A stretch of 64,000 nt of DNA from Morchella semilibera. Lineage: Eukaryota; Ascomycota; Pezizomycetes; Pezizales; Morchellaceae. Positions 45,664 to 56,768 of this stretch are shown piece after piece. How positions within the stretch are numbered: the first letter of the stretch is position 1; each line of letters begins with the position of its first letter. The stretch lies in assembly GCA_009192285.1 (NCBI GenBank), contig WBVU01000004.1:434001-498000 (forward strand), read 5' to 3'. The position numbers and the translations under genes are program-made. Below the pieces are notes generated by a model. That model was not told where the DNA came from and searched no databases. It saw only the letters and a program-made list of their open reading frames with translations.

Positions 45664-46688
45664 AGATTTACTACATAGAGATTAAATTATTCAAACTAAA
45701 AAATATATGTCCCACCAAATAACTAGTTTCGTCTTCCAGCCGGCAGTAGAGATGCGCTCAATTGGGTTGTGGGTCCCGTACGCATTAAGTGTCGTCTTAA
45801 CTGTGACTTGAGTATGTACTTTAGCTACACGGCCACACCATAGAATCACATATTCTCACTCGGAGATATCAATCACGACAATCCTGCCTTATTTACTTGT
45901 TTATTTATACCCCATGCGACAATTCTGCCCCGAGATATGTATGCACCCCAATGCGTTCTAATAGAGGTTTTGATCCCACCCTTTGAGCTGAAGTTCGGTC
46001 GATAACCTCTGGTAAACACATATGTGCAAGGGTTAGGGTAACAAACAAGCACCCCCCCCCATATGGTCTATCACAAAGGACATGAAAAAAAGAGCAGTCA
46101 CATGAACCTCAGTATCCTGTCTTCACCCCCCAAACACCAGCATCGTGATCTACTTTGCAGTACCAACCTACAAGTTATAGGTGCTTCAGGTGTCTCCGGC
46201 AGGCCGAATCACCTGTGCCAGTGTCACCTATGCCTTGGGTTTCTGCACGAACGCGGCCGCCCCGAGCTTGGCTGCCAGCTCTATAGACTCGGCTGGCCAC
46301 TCCCCTTTGTCAGAACTTATATAGGCTCGTTCCGTATTTACAACCCCGCGAGCCCCACAAAAGAGTCACGGGAGGGATATCTCTAAGGATGACCGAAAAA
46401 GCTACAAGTACCATGCAATATCAAGGGTCCCCAATACATAACCTCGACTTTATTTGCACCAGCCACCGTCACCCCAGTCAATACTACGCATCCGGATATT
46501 TTGGTCATGATATTATACGATGGATATTATTTCCCCACCCAAAGCAGGTGCCAGTTTAATTTTCTCTAGCCAACTAGTTTCATTTAAGATACAGCATTAA
46601 TGAGGAAAAAAGAGTAAGTATGCTTATATTTTTTGTTTCCTCCATCAATAGGCTCCTGCCACCTTTAAAATCATCTATGCACGACAAT
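45664..46688. other. Intergenic region between the hypothetical gene and CCT1
   Basis: 1 kb downstream of CCT1 and of the hypothetical gene. It contains a GGGTTAGGG motif (about 46030), a 9-C run (46052-46060) and one copy of a 26-bp dispersed repeat (46200-46225). The 107-codon frame at 46063 shows no recognisable features. Confidence 0.5.
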
Positions 46689-48755
46689 TTAGTGGTCACC
46701 GTGGGGGTCCTCTTGAGGTTGTTCGGCTGTGAAAAAGAAAAAAGAGGCAGTTAGTTCCAGATATCTAATAGGTGTCTATATGTCGATGAATGATAACTTA
46801 CGATCCAACTTGATCATAGTGTCAATTCTCATGATCGCGATACAAGCCTCAACACCTGATTTCTACATCACCAAAATTTATAAGTATAATGCTTTTCTAA
46901 AACCAAACAAATGGAGGAGATATGACGTACCAAACTCTTCACCTTGCTCATAGTTGGCTCCAAAACACCCGCCTTAACCTCATCCGTCACCTTACCCCTC
47001 AAAAGGTCTAGTCCATAGTTCTTGTAGTTCTTCTTCTTTGTTTCGGTCTCGTCAGCCGTCTGACTAGCAGCATGGTACGACCGGAGCTTGGCGACAAGGT
47101 CTGAAGAGTCCTTCGCGGCGTTGACAGCAAGAGTTTTGGGGATGACAAGGAGGGAGGAAGCAAACTCGGCAATTGCGAGCTGCTCACGGGACCCAAGGGT
47201 AGTGGCAAAGTTCTCCAAGTAGATACTCAGAGCAGTCTCAACGGCACCGCCTCCAGGGACAACCTTTCCGCTCTCAAGGGTTCGCTTGACTGCGCAGAGA
47301 GAATCGTGAACAGACCTCTCCATTTCATCAAGCTGGTAGTCGTTGGGGCCTCGCAAGATGATAGAGGCTGAGGAGAACGCCTTGGTACCCTTGACTAAGA
47401 TACACTCATCGTCGGAGATACGCTCCTGCACAACCTCCTCGGCTGTTCCTAAAGATGAGGCTTCAAACACCTCCTCGCCCTCCAAGTTTGAGAGCGAGCT
47501 CACTAGAGTGGCTCCAGTAGCCTTTGCTATCCGTCTCAGATCCTCCTTCTTGCAACGCCTGACAGCCATAGCGCCCTTCTCGACGAAGGTCTTCAAGCAA
47601 AGATCATCAATTCCCTTGGTTGTAAAGATAACATTTGCACCGGCATCCAAAATTAATTTTATACGGTCCAGAACTATTGAAGCCTCACGTTCCCGGATGG
47701 CCTCGAGCTGTTGTGGGTCATCGATAGTGATGTGGACGCCAAGAGCCATGCGTACCTTCTGGAGGTTTATGTCAAGACAAGCAATCTTTGCGTTCTGTAT
47801 ACGGGTCGGCATAGCCTGGGAAGCAACTGTGCAGTTCAAAGCATATCCCCTAACAAATATGGACTCTAAAGCACCCTTTCCGTGGGCTTTAAGAATGTTG
47901 ACGGCCTTGACAGGGTACTTGACTTCTCCCCGGCCGTTTGTAGACTTGACAGCCAGCATCGCGTCGACTACCAGCTTGGCGAAGAAAGTAGAATCACTAC
48001 CAATGATCTTTGATGACATGGAAGTCTTTGCGATGTTTATTAAAGTCTCGGTTCCGAGTGAGTCGACCTTGATGGACATGACATCCTGCATATATTTTAC
48101 AGCCTCTCGGAGGGCGAGACGGTATCCGGTAATGATGGTAGTGGGGTGTATCCGGTTCCGGACCAGGTCGTTCGCTCTTCGCAGGAGCTCGGCGGCAATG
48201 ATCACGACTGATGTAGTTCCGTCTCCAACCTAAGTAGATAACCCGTCAACGTGTTAGAAAAAAATGTAGCTGCATTGTAGATAAAGAAGAACCATCCAAG
48301 AGAGATGAATTGTTTTTCCATCGGGACCCATCGCTAACCTCTTTATCCTGCTGCTGGGCAAGGTCCACCAAGATCTTTCCGGCGGGATGCTCAACGTCCA
48401 ACAGACTCAGAATGGTAGCTCCATCGTTCGTCACGGTCACATCTCCAATGTCATCCACCATCATCTTGTCGAGACCGGAAGGTCCATATGAGCTCTTAAC
48501 AATGTTTGCAATGGCCTGGGTAGCAAGAACTTCAATGCAGCGTATTAGCAAGCCCCCATTAACCGATGGAAACACTGGAACTTCAATCTCCTCCCCCCAT
48601 ACCATTCTGATCTCGAACCTCCGCGCCGGTGATCTTCTCTCCTCCTAAGACTGTTGCGTGTATGTCAGCAAGGGATTCACCATCGAAACCTTGAAAAAGC
48701 GTTAGGACGTACAAAGGGTTCCGTTATTTCTAGGGGCTTGGAAAATGTTCGTCAT
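46689..48755 (-). CDS. CCT1: Cytosolic chaperonin CCT/TRiC subunit alpha
   Basis: Six minus-strand exons: 48755-48713, 48650-48603, 48529-48339, 48229-46931, 46862-46802 and 46726-46689; total 559 aa, the family length. The start gives MTNIFQAPRNNGTLFLGGEK. Group II chaperonin motifs are complete: LATQAIANIVKSSYGPSGLD, MMVDDIGDVTVTNDGATIL, VGDGTTSVV, GGGAVE in KVVPGGGAVETAL, and NYGLDLLRGKV. The subunit-specific end SKVKSLKSGVEACIAIMRID is typical of CCT1. The ring folds actin, tubulin and other cytosolic proteins with ATP. A misleading upstream frame (MVWGEEIEVPVFPSVNG) is read-through of intron 2; removal of 48602-48530 restores EVRDQNVLATQ. Confidence 0.95.
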
Positions 48756-49164
48756 CTTGGATTATATATCTGGTGTGGGGATTAGGGAACTGGTAGTCGG
48801 AGATGTTTTTTGGCGGGATGAGAGGTTGGCTGCGGGGCTCTTTTTTGGTAAAGCGGCGTCAGAGGGTCCGACGTGCTGACAAGTACTGCCGGAGCGAACT
48901 TTTGGGCACCATAGCAACGACCAAGACGAAACGATTATTAGGGTATGATGGTCAATTTCTTTTTACTGCAGTGTTATATGATACTGAGGTTATGGCAGAG
49001 GAGGTTTGTTTTATCACTGGAACCATCTACTTTCTTAATTCCCTTCGTGATATCATCCCATATCCCTTTTTATAGGACTCCTACTAAACACGTTCTAACT
49101 ATCATTTACGGCAGGCAGGGGTCAACAAATACCAACTCCTCAAAAACACATGCATGCACAGCAC
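48756..49164. promoter_or_regulatory. Upstream region of CCT1
   Basis: 409 bp between the CCT1 start and the MDM10 stop. No clear motif beyond generic AT-rich stretches, and no gene seen. Confidence 0.4.
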
Positions 49165-50704
49165 TCACGAAGAGTACTGAAACTCCAGCCCCAAAGATCT
49201 AAATGGAGCATCTCTCCTCCTAGGATCAATGCTTGCACCCACGCTAAAAAGCAAATGCTTGATTCTCCCTTCCCAGAGCAGCCCCAGCCCCAAGTTCTGC
49301 GAAAGCCTCGCCTTAAAGACACCGGCAAAGTTATCTTTAATCTCCTCCTCTTCCTCTTCCTCCTTCTGCGACCTCCTCTCGCCGCCGCCGCCGCCGCCAG
49401 CCGTCCTGCTACCCTCGCCCGAGCGGCGTCTCCACAGCTCACATCCCACTGACAGGTCGCTCTCGTACGAGTACATGTTGAACTCGAACCTGCTGCAAAA
49501 CGCGGCCGAGGTGACCGGTCTGATGGCATAGGTGGCCGAGAGATGCCCGATGAGCGGGTTTAGGGTTAGGGTCATTGTCAGTGGCGTTCCGGGGTGGTTT
49601 GGGAGCGTGCTGTAGCGGAAACCGGTCGACACTGGGGTTGCGTCTCAGTATATGTGTATATATATTGTAGAGATGAAGGTGAGAAGAGGAGGTTACGGAC
49701 TTCCGGCGCTCTTGTTGAGGATCCCGTAGTAGAGCTCGGCACCCATGCTGAACCGCCCGGAATACTCTGAGGTGGGGGAGCACTCTGATGTGGCGGCGGT
49801 GGTGGTGGGGGGGTCGGTCTTGCGGGGGTCACGGCCAAAGTTGTAGAGGCCACGGGCGCCAATGAGGGCACCATCGGTGATGTAGAGATACTCGGAGCAC
49901 CACTTGCCAGTATCTTGTTGGAGCATGGCCATTATCTACCCGACCCCCTTCCCAGTTGAGCTTCGTTGTCCCCTCCAATTCACGCAAAGAACAGGAAATT
50001 TACATACCGTCCCACCGCTCTTGAGCTTTGAGTCGCTCACCGCCGTGAGCCTGACCTGCTGCGTCGGTGATATCCTCCTCAAGTAGAGCGCCTCCAGCTG
50101 CGACGCCGGCAAATACATCTTCCCACACAAAAGCGCAGCTTTTCCCCGTCATTACCGAATCAGCACACGCCCCCCCAAAAATACGGGGCCCTGGGGTTGT
50201 CTAGGGGGAGGAAGGGGGGGGGGGACAGAAAAAAATGCACCTAGTGGCGCCCACCTCTTCTATCGATCCTGATCCCGCCCTGCCAGACCTCCCAGTACCG
50301 CGGGTCCTCGGGGCACCTGAGCTCCTGCAGCTGCCGATACCCCTGCGTCACCGCGTGCAGGTCGACGTCGCAGCTGCGGTGCACGTTTGTGAGCGGCAAC
50401 GACGACGAGAGGTATGAGACGGAGCCGTCGACGACGCCGACGTTGCCGAAGCCGTAGGAGGTGGCGAAGTTGGGGGAGGAGAGCGAGGAGAGATTCATCT
50501 TGAGGCCGCGGGGCGTTGGAAAGTCCAGTAGCGCTGGTGGTGGTGTTGGTGTTTGTTAGCCTCCTTGCCCTGCTGTTGAGAATGCAATTGGGGGGGGGGG
50601 GGAATACCACGAGCGGTGGCCGTGAGCTGCGCATAGGAGTTGTCTTGGTTCCAGTCTGTGGCCTCGTAGAATGCATTCTGGATGTAGTCCATGTAGGGTA
50701 GCAT
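49165..50704 (-). CDS. MDM10: Mitochondrial outer-membrane beta-barrel protein Mdm10 (ERMES/SAM)
   Basis: Five minus-strand exons: 50704-50608, 50533-50255, 50138-50008, 49935-49701 and 49631-49165; 402 aa. It opens [20 protein letters not shown] and shows the family blocks [67 protein letters not shown]-like [49 protein letters not shown] and a terminal beta signal GLEFQYSS. Mdm10 joins ER and mitochondria in ERMES (with Mmm1, Mdm12, Mdm34) and helps the SAM complex. The acidic/Gly-rich loop before the last strands ([19 protein letters not shown]) is low complexity. Intron 1 contains a 13-G run (50590-50602); intron 2 an 11-G run (50214-50224). Donors GTATTC, GTGGGC and GTCCGT are atypical, so boundaries rest on frame and family pattern. 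Confidence 0.88.
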
Positions 50705-51038
50705 ATCTTTTTTTCGGAGGGGTTCGTTGTGGAATTTGTATATATGGTGCTGTTGAGGTTGGGCCCCGGAGTGTCAATGATAGCAGGAACACCCTGGAGG
50801 TCCAATAGCTCCGAGAAAGAGGCTCTAGCATTAAAAAACGCTTGGCAATTACTAAATGCGGTAAGGCGTTGCAGCAGCCAAAAACCAAACGGTCTAAACC
50901 CCACACCGCAACGCACAGAAGAAACTTTCGAGGGAAAAAAAAAAAAGTTGTAAAGCTCTCATCTCACCTCCAGCCTTCAACCTCAACAGATATAGAAAAC
51001 AAAAATAATCTACAACAACAACAACAGAAACAACAGCA
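50705..51038. promoter_or_regulatory. Divergent promoter between MDM10 and MRT4
   Basis: 334 bp separate the two start codons. There is an A-rich tract (50935-50950) and a CAACAACAACA run just before the MRT4 ATG. A shared promoter is inferred from position only. Confidence 0.45.
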
Positions 51039-51977
51039 ATGCCTCGCAGTAAGAGATCAAAGGTCGTGTCATTGACAAAGACGGCAAAGAAGCCCGGGAG
51101 AGAGAACAATGAGCGTCTCTTCACAAAGGTCCGGGAGTCCCTCGACGAGTACCAGACATGTCTTGTCTTTTCTGTCGAGAACATGCGCAATACCCATTTG
51201 AAGGAGGTGCGAACAGACCTCAGCGATTGCAGGTAAGCCACCCCCCCCCCCCCACCCCCTCTCCCACTCCCCAAGGTCTCTCCCTCCCCAATTGCCCCAC
51301 AGACACAATTATAATATCTATAAATATAAATATGCAAACCCAAAAAACGAACTTTGCCTAACAAACACCCCCCCCCCTCCCTCCCAGACTCTTCTTCGGC
51401 AAGACCAAAGTGATGGCCAAAGCCCTCGGCACTAGCGCGGCCGACGAATACCGCGAAAACCTGTCGTCGCTGTCGACGCACCTGGCGGGCAACGTTGGTC
51501 TCCTGTTCACGAACCGGGCTGCCACCGAGATCATCGAGTACTTTTCGACGTTCGTCAAGGCCGACTACGCGCGCATGAACTGCATCGCGCCGTTGACGTT
51601 TGTCGTGCCCGAGGGCACGGTGTACAGCACGGGCGGACAGGCGGCGGCCGAGGAGGACGTGCCGCTCGCGCACTCGCTCGAGAGTACCGTCAGGGCGCTG
51701 GGAATGCCTACCAGGCTCCTCCAGGGGAAGGTGCACCTGGACCAGCCGTATACGGTCTGTGTGGAGGGGAAGAAGCTCGACTCGAAGCAGGCGAACCTGC
51801 TCAAGCAGTTTGGGTGTGCGGTGGCGGAGTTTAAGGTTGAGCCTGTTGCGTGAGTTTTTCCCGGGGATGGGGGATGGGGGATGGGGGTGGGATGGGATGT
51901 GCTGACTGGGAAATAGGTATTGGTCGAGTGCGGATTTCAAGGTTGTGGAGTGCGGGACGAACGCGATGCAGGAGTAG
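51039..51977 (+). CDS. MRT4: Ribosome assembly factor Mrt4 (P0-like)
   Basis: Exons 51039-51232, 51388-51849 and 51917-51977 give 238 aa. It starts MPRSKRSKVVSLTKTAKKPG, a basic nucleolar-type N-terminus, and carries the L10/P0 fold: ERLFTKVRESLDEYQTCLVF, MRNTHLKEVRTDLSDCRLFF, GKTKVMAKALG, HLAGNVGLLFTN, then the translational GTPase-like insertion PTRLLQGKVHLDQPYTVC and ANLLKQFG. The end WSSADFKVVECG is typical of Mrt4. Mrt4 holds the place of stalk protein P0 on pre-60S particles in the nucleolus and is released by Yvh1. Intron 1 contains 13-C and 10-C runs. Confidence 0.94.
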
Positions 51978-53417
51978 GTCGCCAACCTGCGCTGATGATC
52001 ATTACCACTACCACTATACCACTACTACCACTACTGCTACTACCACCACGATTACGACCAAATCAAAATTCCTTTAGTAATGAGCGGATATGGTTCCCTC
52101 CCGGAAAGAACTGAAGGCTTCTGTATACTAGGATGGGGACGGGGGGGATGGGGGTTCTGCGCACGCACACACGTAAGAAAAAGTGCTTTGGCGTTATAGT
52201 CTTTTTTTTCTTTCTTTTTTTTTGAAATTTAAATGGATTTTTCTTTCTTTTCTGTTTTTTGACCTTTGTGCACGGTTTCATGGAGTGCCTAGACACAATG
52301 TAGTTGTACTGGTCCCCAGGTATAGACATGTACTTGTGTGACCCGTAGACTTGTATACTTGTAGCAGTACCCGTCCCTACTCCAACTTCATGTAGAGGAG
52401 TAGACTCGCCCTCCTCGAGTGACACCCCATGCACCACCACCACCACCACCACCACCACCACCACACCGCAGCACACCAGAACCTCACCCCGCCCTCATGA
52501 CCTGTCACTCGCCACCCGGCACAAACCCGTGAAACTCAACCCTCAGCTGGTGCCTAGCTTGCCTGTCTCAAACATACATTATACCTCACTGTCTTACCTG
52601 TGCAAATATGTTGTACATACTCACTCACTCACTCCACCATCCTTCCTGATCACTTCACCCACTCAGCTGCCACGTCGCGGCGCATTCCCCCCCGTGATAC
52701 AGTGTGTGTGTGTGTGTATGTATGTATGGACCTCCTATGGGCATAATCACTGAGTGAAGGTGAGCGGGTGTAGTCACGCAGCATCACTCGTGTCTTCAGT
52801 GGGGTAACGAGAGGGGCATGTCATGCCATGCCATGCTATGTATGTATTTACCTATGTCGGGTGGATTCAATCTCGAGATTCGCGGATCGGGCAAAAATAG
52901 CAATTAACCTTGCCCGTGTAACAGAGAGAGAGAGAGAGTCTGTGTGGCAACCCCGCCTCTATCTTGTATTTGCAGGTAAGTATCTACTCTAATCTAAAGT
53001 ACCTACACACACCCCCACCACACCTGACGTCACAACCTCATTTCATCCCACCTTTTCCCCCGCTCTGTCCTGGCGAGTGACGACGGACTTGTGGCTCAAC
53101 CCCCCCCCTTTCTCAATATCAATCAATCCTTGTGGCTAACTGATATTCCCTCCTCTCTCCTTTTAGTAAAAAGCCCTCACTACAGTACTACAAATCTCTG
53201 TGGCCAAGGAAGCGGGAAAACGGGGCATGTCATTTTTTTTCTTTTGTGGATAAAAATAAAACAAACCACACATATGACATCCGAATAATTCCCTCCTCCT
53301 GACAAGAACGACAAATGATAATAATACATCTACTACAAGTAAAACAGGCCCAATAGAACCTCTTGACCGATAATTGATTGGATTGGATCGGCACATGCTT
53401 CTGCACATCCCCTCCCC
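51978..53417. other. Intergenic region rich in microsatellites upstream of the phospholipase gene
   Basis: Contains CAC/ACC repeats (about 51998-52050, 52431-52462), T-rich runs (52200-52260), a GT then GTAT repeat (52702-52727), an AG repeat (about 52923-52938) and a C run (53100-53109). No coding frame is convincing. Confidence 0.55.
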
Positions 53418-56400
53418 ATGCGCATTCTGTCGGCCCCAGGATTGTTATCACCGTCACTATCATCATCATCATCACCATCAGCAGCAACATGCTGCTGCCG
53501 TCTTCTCTGGGGTGCATGGCGGTGGAGGAGTAGGGGTAGGGGATGCTCCCCCCACCCACGAATCCGAATTGCATCATTGACCCTCCTCTCTCCCTCCTAC
53601 TCTTTCTGCAAACCGACTCGGAGTAGTAATCGATCTGCCTCTACCTCTTCCTCCTCTTCTGGCTCTGCCTCTGTTCCACCTCCACCCCCGTCCCCCCGCA
53701 CCACCACCACTGCTGCAGCTGGATCGTCTCCGCCAATGGCCGGCAGCAGCACAGCCCTCAAGATCGGGCTCGGTGCCCTCGTTACCGCCACCGTCCTCAT
53801 AACATTCTACCAGGCCCAATCGCGCCAGCGTGCCACAACCCTCGACCCCGCCGCCGCCGCCGACCCCGCCTCCAAAGCCGCATCCACCATCTCAGCACAA
53901 CTCCGCGCCGAAAAGGCCTCCGTCAAGCCTCTCCCCGCGCCCGAAAGATCCGACACCTCCGTCATCGCCGCTACCTCCTCCAAAGATGAGAGCGCAAACT
54001 CCACCCAATGGCTCAACTTCTCGTCCAAGCTCCTCGCCGCAAAGGAGAGCATCATCAGCATCGAATGGGGCAAGCTAACGGACCTCACCCAGGTCTTCCC
54101 GACCTGGGCCGTGGGGCTTCCCGGATGGATCACCGAGCTCCAGCGCGAACTGAGCATGGAGGACGGATCACTCGCAGGGACGCTCTGGGCGGAAGCCAAG
54201 GACCCCCATTTGACGCCCGAGATCGAATGGGAGGCGCGCGTGCGCCAGGGGCCGGACCTGTGCCACGAGGAGCAGACATTCCTTTCGCGCCGGCGTGTAC
54301 ACACCCGGCGGGCGCTCGCCCGCTACCTTGACATCCCCGAGGCGGAGATACATGAGGACGACGTTCCCGTGATCGCCATTACCGGCAGCGGCGGTGGACT
54401 GCGTGCCATGGTCGCGGGGACGGGATACTACCGCGCCTTGACGCGGGCAGGGCTGTACGACTGCGCGACGTACACGGCGGGGGTGTCGGGGAGCTGCTGG
54501 CTCCAGGCGCTATATCTGACCAGCATCGGGGGCTGCGACTTTGACCGGGTGCTGCAGCACATCAAAGACCGCATCTGTGTGCACATTGCGTATCCGCCAA
54601 AGGCGCTGGAGCTGCTCACCACGCCCCCCGTCAACAAGTACCTGCTCAGGGGCGTGGTGGAGCGGCTGCGGACAGGGTACTCGTCGTTTGGACTGGTAGA
54701 TCTGTATGGGCTGCTGTTGGGCGCGCGGTTGTTGGTGCCGAGCGACGAGACGGCGGTCAATGATCAGGATCTCAAGTTAAGTAGCCAGCGGCGCTACCTG
54801 GAGGATGGGCAGCAGCCACTGCCAATCTACACCGCCGTCCGCCACGAGATCCCGCTCGTGGGCGGGGAGAACGAGAAGGGCGAGAACATCACCGAGGAGA
54901 TCAAGGAGAAGGCTAGTAAGTCTGGGGAGGCATGGTTTCAGTGGTTCGAGGTAACGCCGTTCGAGCTCTTTTGTGAAGATCTAGAAGGTATGATAACCCG
55001 AATGACAGTCCATGATCGAGGTTTGGAAATAAAATAAGATAAAATAAAAAGGTTTTTTATTTAGTAACTAACAATGTACCTCATTATATAATAATAAACA
55101 GCTGGTATCCCAACCTGGTCCATGGGCCGCCGCTTCGAACACGGCGTCAACGTCGACCGCCAAGTACCGGAGGTCAAACTCCCGTTACTATTTGGTATAT
55201 TTGGCTCCGCGTTTTGTGCAACCCTGAGCCATTACTATGCTGAGATCCGCCCGTTTGTCACGTCGATCAATCTATTTCTGGCGCTCGACAAGATGGTTCT
55301 CGAGCGGAACAACGACCTGAGCAAAGTCCACCCCATCGACCCTGCGCAGATGCCAAATTTTGTTAAAGGCCTAAAGGATTCACTTCCTGATACGTGTCCG
55401 GAATCTCTGTACGAGTCGGAGGGAATGAAGCTGATGGTATGTGTTGTCCAAATCCAGTAATATACTTCTTATTGCATGAACCAAGAAGAAAAATAAAATA
55501 AAAAATAAAAGGATCTGTCCTCTAACATCGCTTCCCTTTCCCCTCACAATGTAGGATGCAGGCATGTCTAACAATCTCGCATGCTACCCGCTCCTCCGCC
55601 GCGGCCGCAACGTCGACATTCTCCTAGCATTCGATTCCTCGGCCGATATCCAGACCGCCAATTGGCTCGGTTTCGCCGAAGGTTACGCAAAGCAGCGCAA
55701 AGTCCAAGGCTGGCCCGTGTCCATTGGGTGGCCCAGGGAAGAGGATTCTGATTCCACCATCCAAGAGGAACTAGAGGATGCGCAGGCCCATTCGGCCTCA
55801 GAGGCGAAAGAAAAGCTCGAAGAGGCGCAGAGGGAGGATGAAGAGGTCAAAGCCAGCAAGTCACCTGCCACGAGGAAGGAGGAAGAGGGGGAAAAGACTG
55901 CACTTGGATACTGTACCGTTTGGGTCGGTAGCAAGGAGGAGAGGAGTACCGATGAGGAACCGCCCCCAAGTAAGGCCGTGGAGGAGGACTGGGAGTTGAT
56001 GGATCCAGACGCTGGTTAGTGGAGTTCCCGCATCTTGTGCCCTATTTTTACCCCTCCCCCCCACTACCTTATCGAAGTGTTCTCTCAGTCACGAGATTGG
56101 GTAATCGAGATTCCTCGCAGAGTGCGGGGTTTATCATGATTGTGGGTTTTTGACATGTGTTGTTTATGTCTTTCTGAGATATCATTGGCCCAGTTCGACC
56201 ACGACTGAGGCGTTGTTGCAATGCCCAAACTTCACCGCAGCCACTCAAAAACTGCCTCTTTTTTTGCACTCTAAATAACCGATAGGGCTGATGCTGACTT
56301 TGATTCCCAACAGGGATCACCGTTGCTTACTTTCCACTCATTCCGAACGAAAAGGTTCCTGGTGTAGAACCCGAACGGTCGCCTTATCTCTCGACGTGGA

Positions 56401-56768
56401 ACTTCGAGGTTTGTGGTTGATTCCCTCCTATTTGTCCGTTCTGGCATTGTTGCCTGCTCTGCCCCGCTGTCACTTTTTTTTCTTTGTCCTTTTTTTACTC
56501 AAGCTGTTACCGGAGTGTGCATTGGGCTGAAAGTAAAAAACGGAATCTGACTTTTTTTTTTACGGTGTAGTGGACGCCGGAAGAGGTTGACCAGACTGTG
56601 GCGTTGGCGCAAGCAAATTTCGATGAAAGCGCCGATAAACTTAAGAGGACAGTTAGGGCGGTTTATGAGAGAAAGAAGAAGATGAGGCTGAGGAGAGAAG
56701 CGGAAGAGAACGAAGCGGACCACGAAGAGACCCAGAGAAGACATGGTATTCATGATCATTTCTCATGA
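53418..56768 (+). CDS. Cytosolic-type (group IV) phospholipase A2, PlaA-like, probably mitochondrial
   Basis: Exons 53418-54987, 55102-55436, 55555-56014, 56314-56408 and 56571-56768 give 885 aa from the first ATG. Catalytic parts of the PLA2c/patatin fold are present: the oxyanion loop VIAITGSGGGLRAMVAGTGY, the nucleophile in GVSGSCW (GxSGS), WSMGRRFEHG and the aspartate in ILLAFDSSADIQTANWL. An acidic Glu/Lys insertion precedes GITVAYFPLIPNEKVPG and a charged C-terminal coiled coil. The N-terminus is Ser/Arg-rich (RIASLTLLSPSYSFCKPTRS) and is followed by a membrane segment (LKIGLGALVTATVLITFY); this resembles a presequence plus inner-membrane anchor. Family enzymes release fatty acid from sn-2 of phospholipids. 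The start is uncertain: MAGSSTALKIGL (53736) is an alternative giving 779 aa. Confidence 0.85.

Noticed and set aside
47343-48233. 296-codon frame antisense to CCT1
   Set aside because: The complementary strand encodes a full chaperonin; the antisense frame is a codon-bias shadow.
48246-48605. Frame starting MVWGEEIEVPV upstream of the CCT1 body
   Set aside because: Its first 24 codons are intron 2 of CCT1 and its tail is intron 3; the true start is at 48755.
49555-49575. Telomere-like TTAGGGTTAGGG
   Set aside because: It is coding sequence for TLTLNPL of MDM10, a conserved strand, so the resemblance is accidental. Other single copies (29186, 44146, 46030) are about as frequent as chance allows.
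50894-51985. 363-codon minus frame spanning MRT4
   Set aside because: Covers MRT4 exons and introns in antisense, is Arg-rich and low complexity, and shows no domain.
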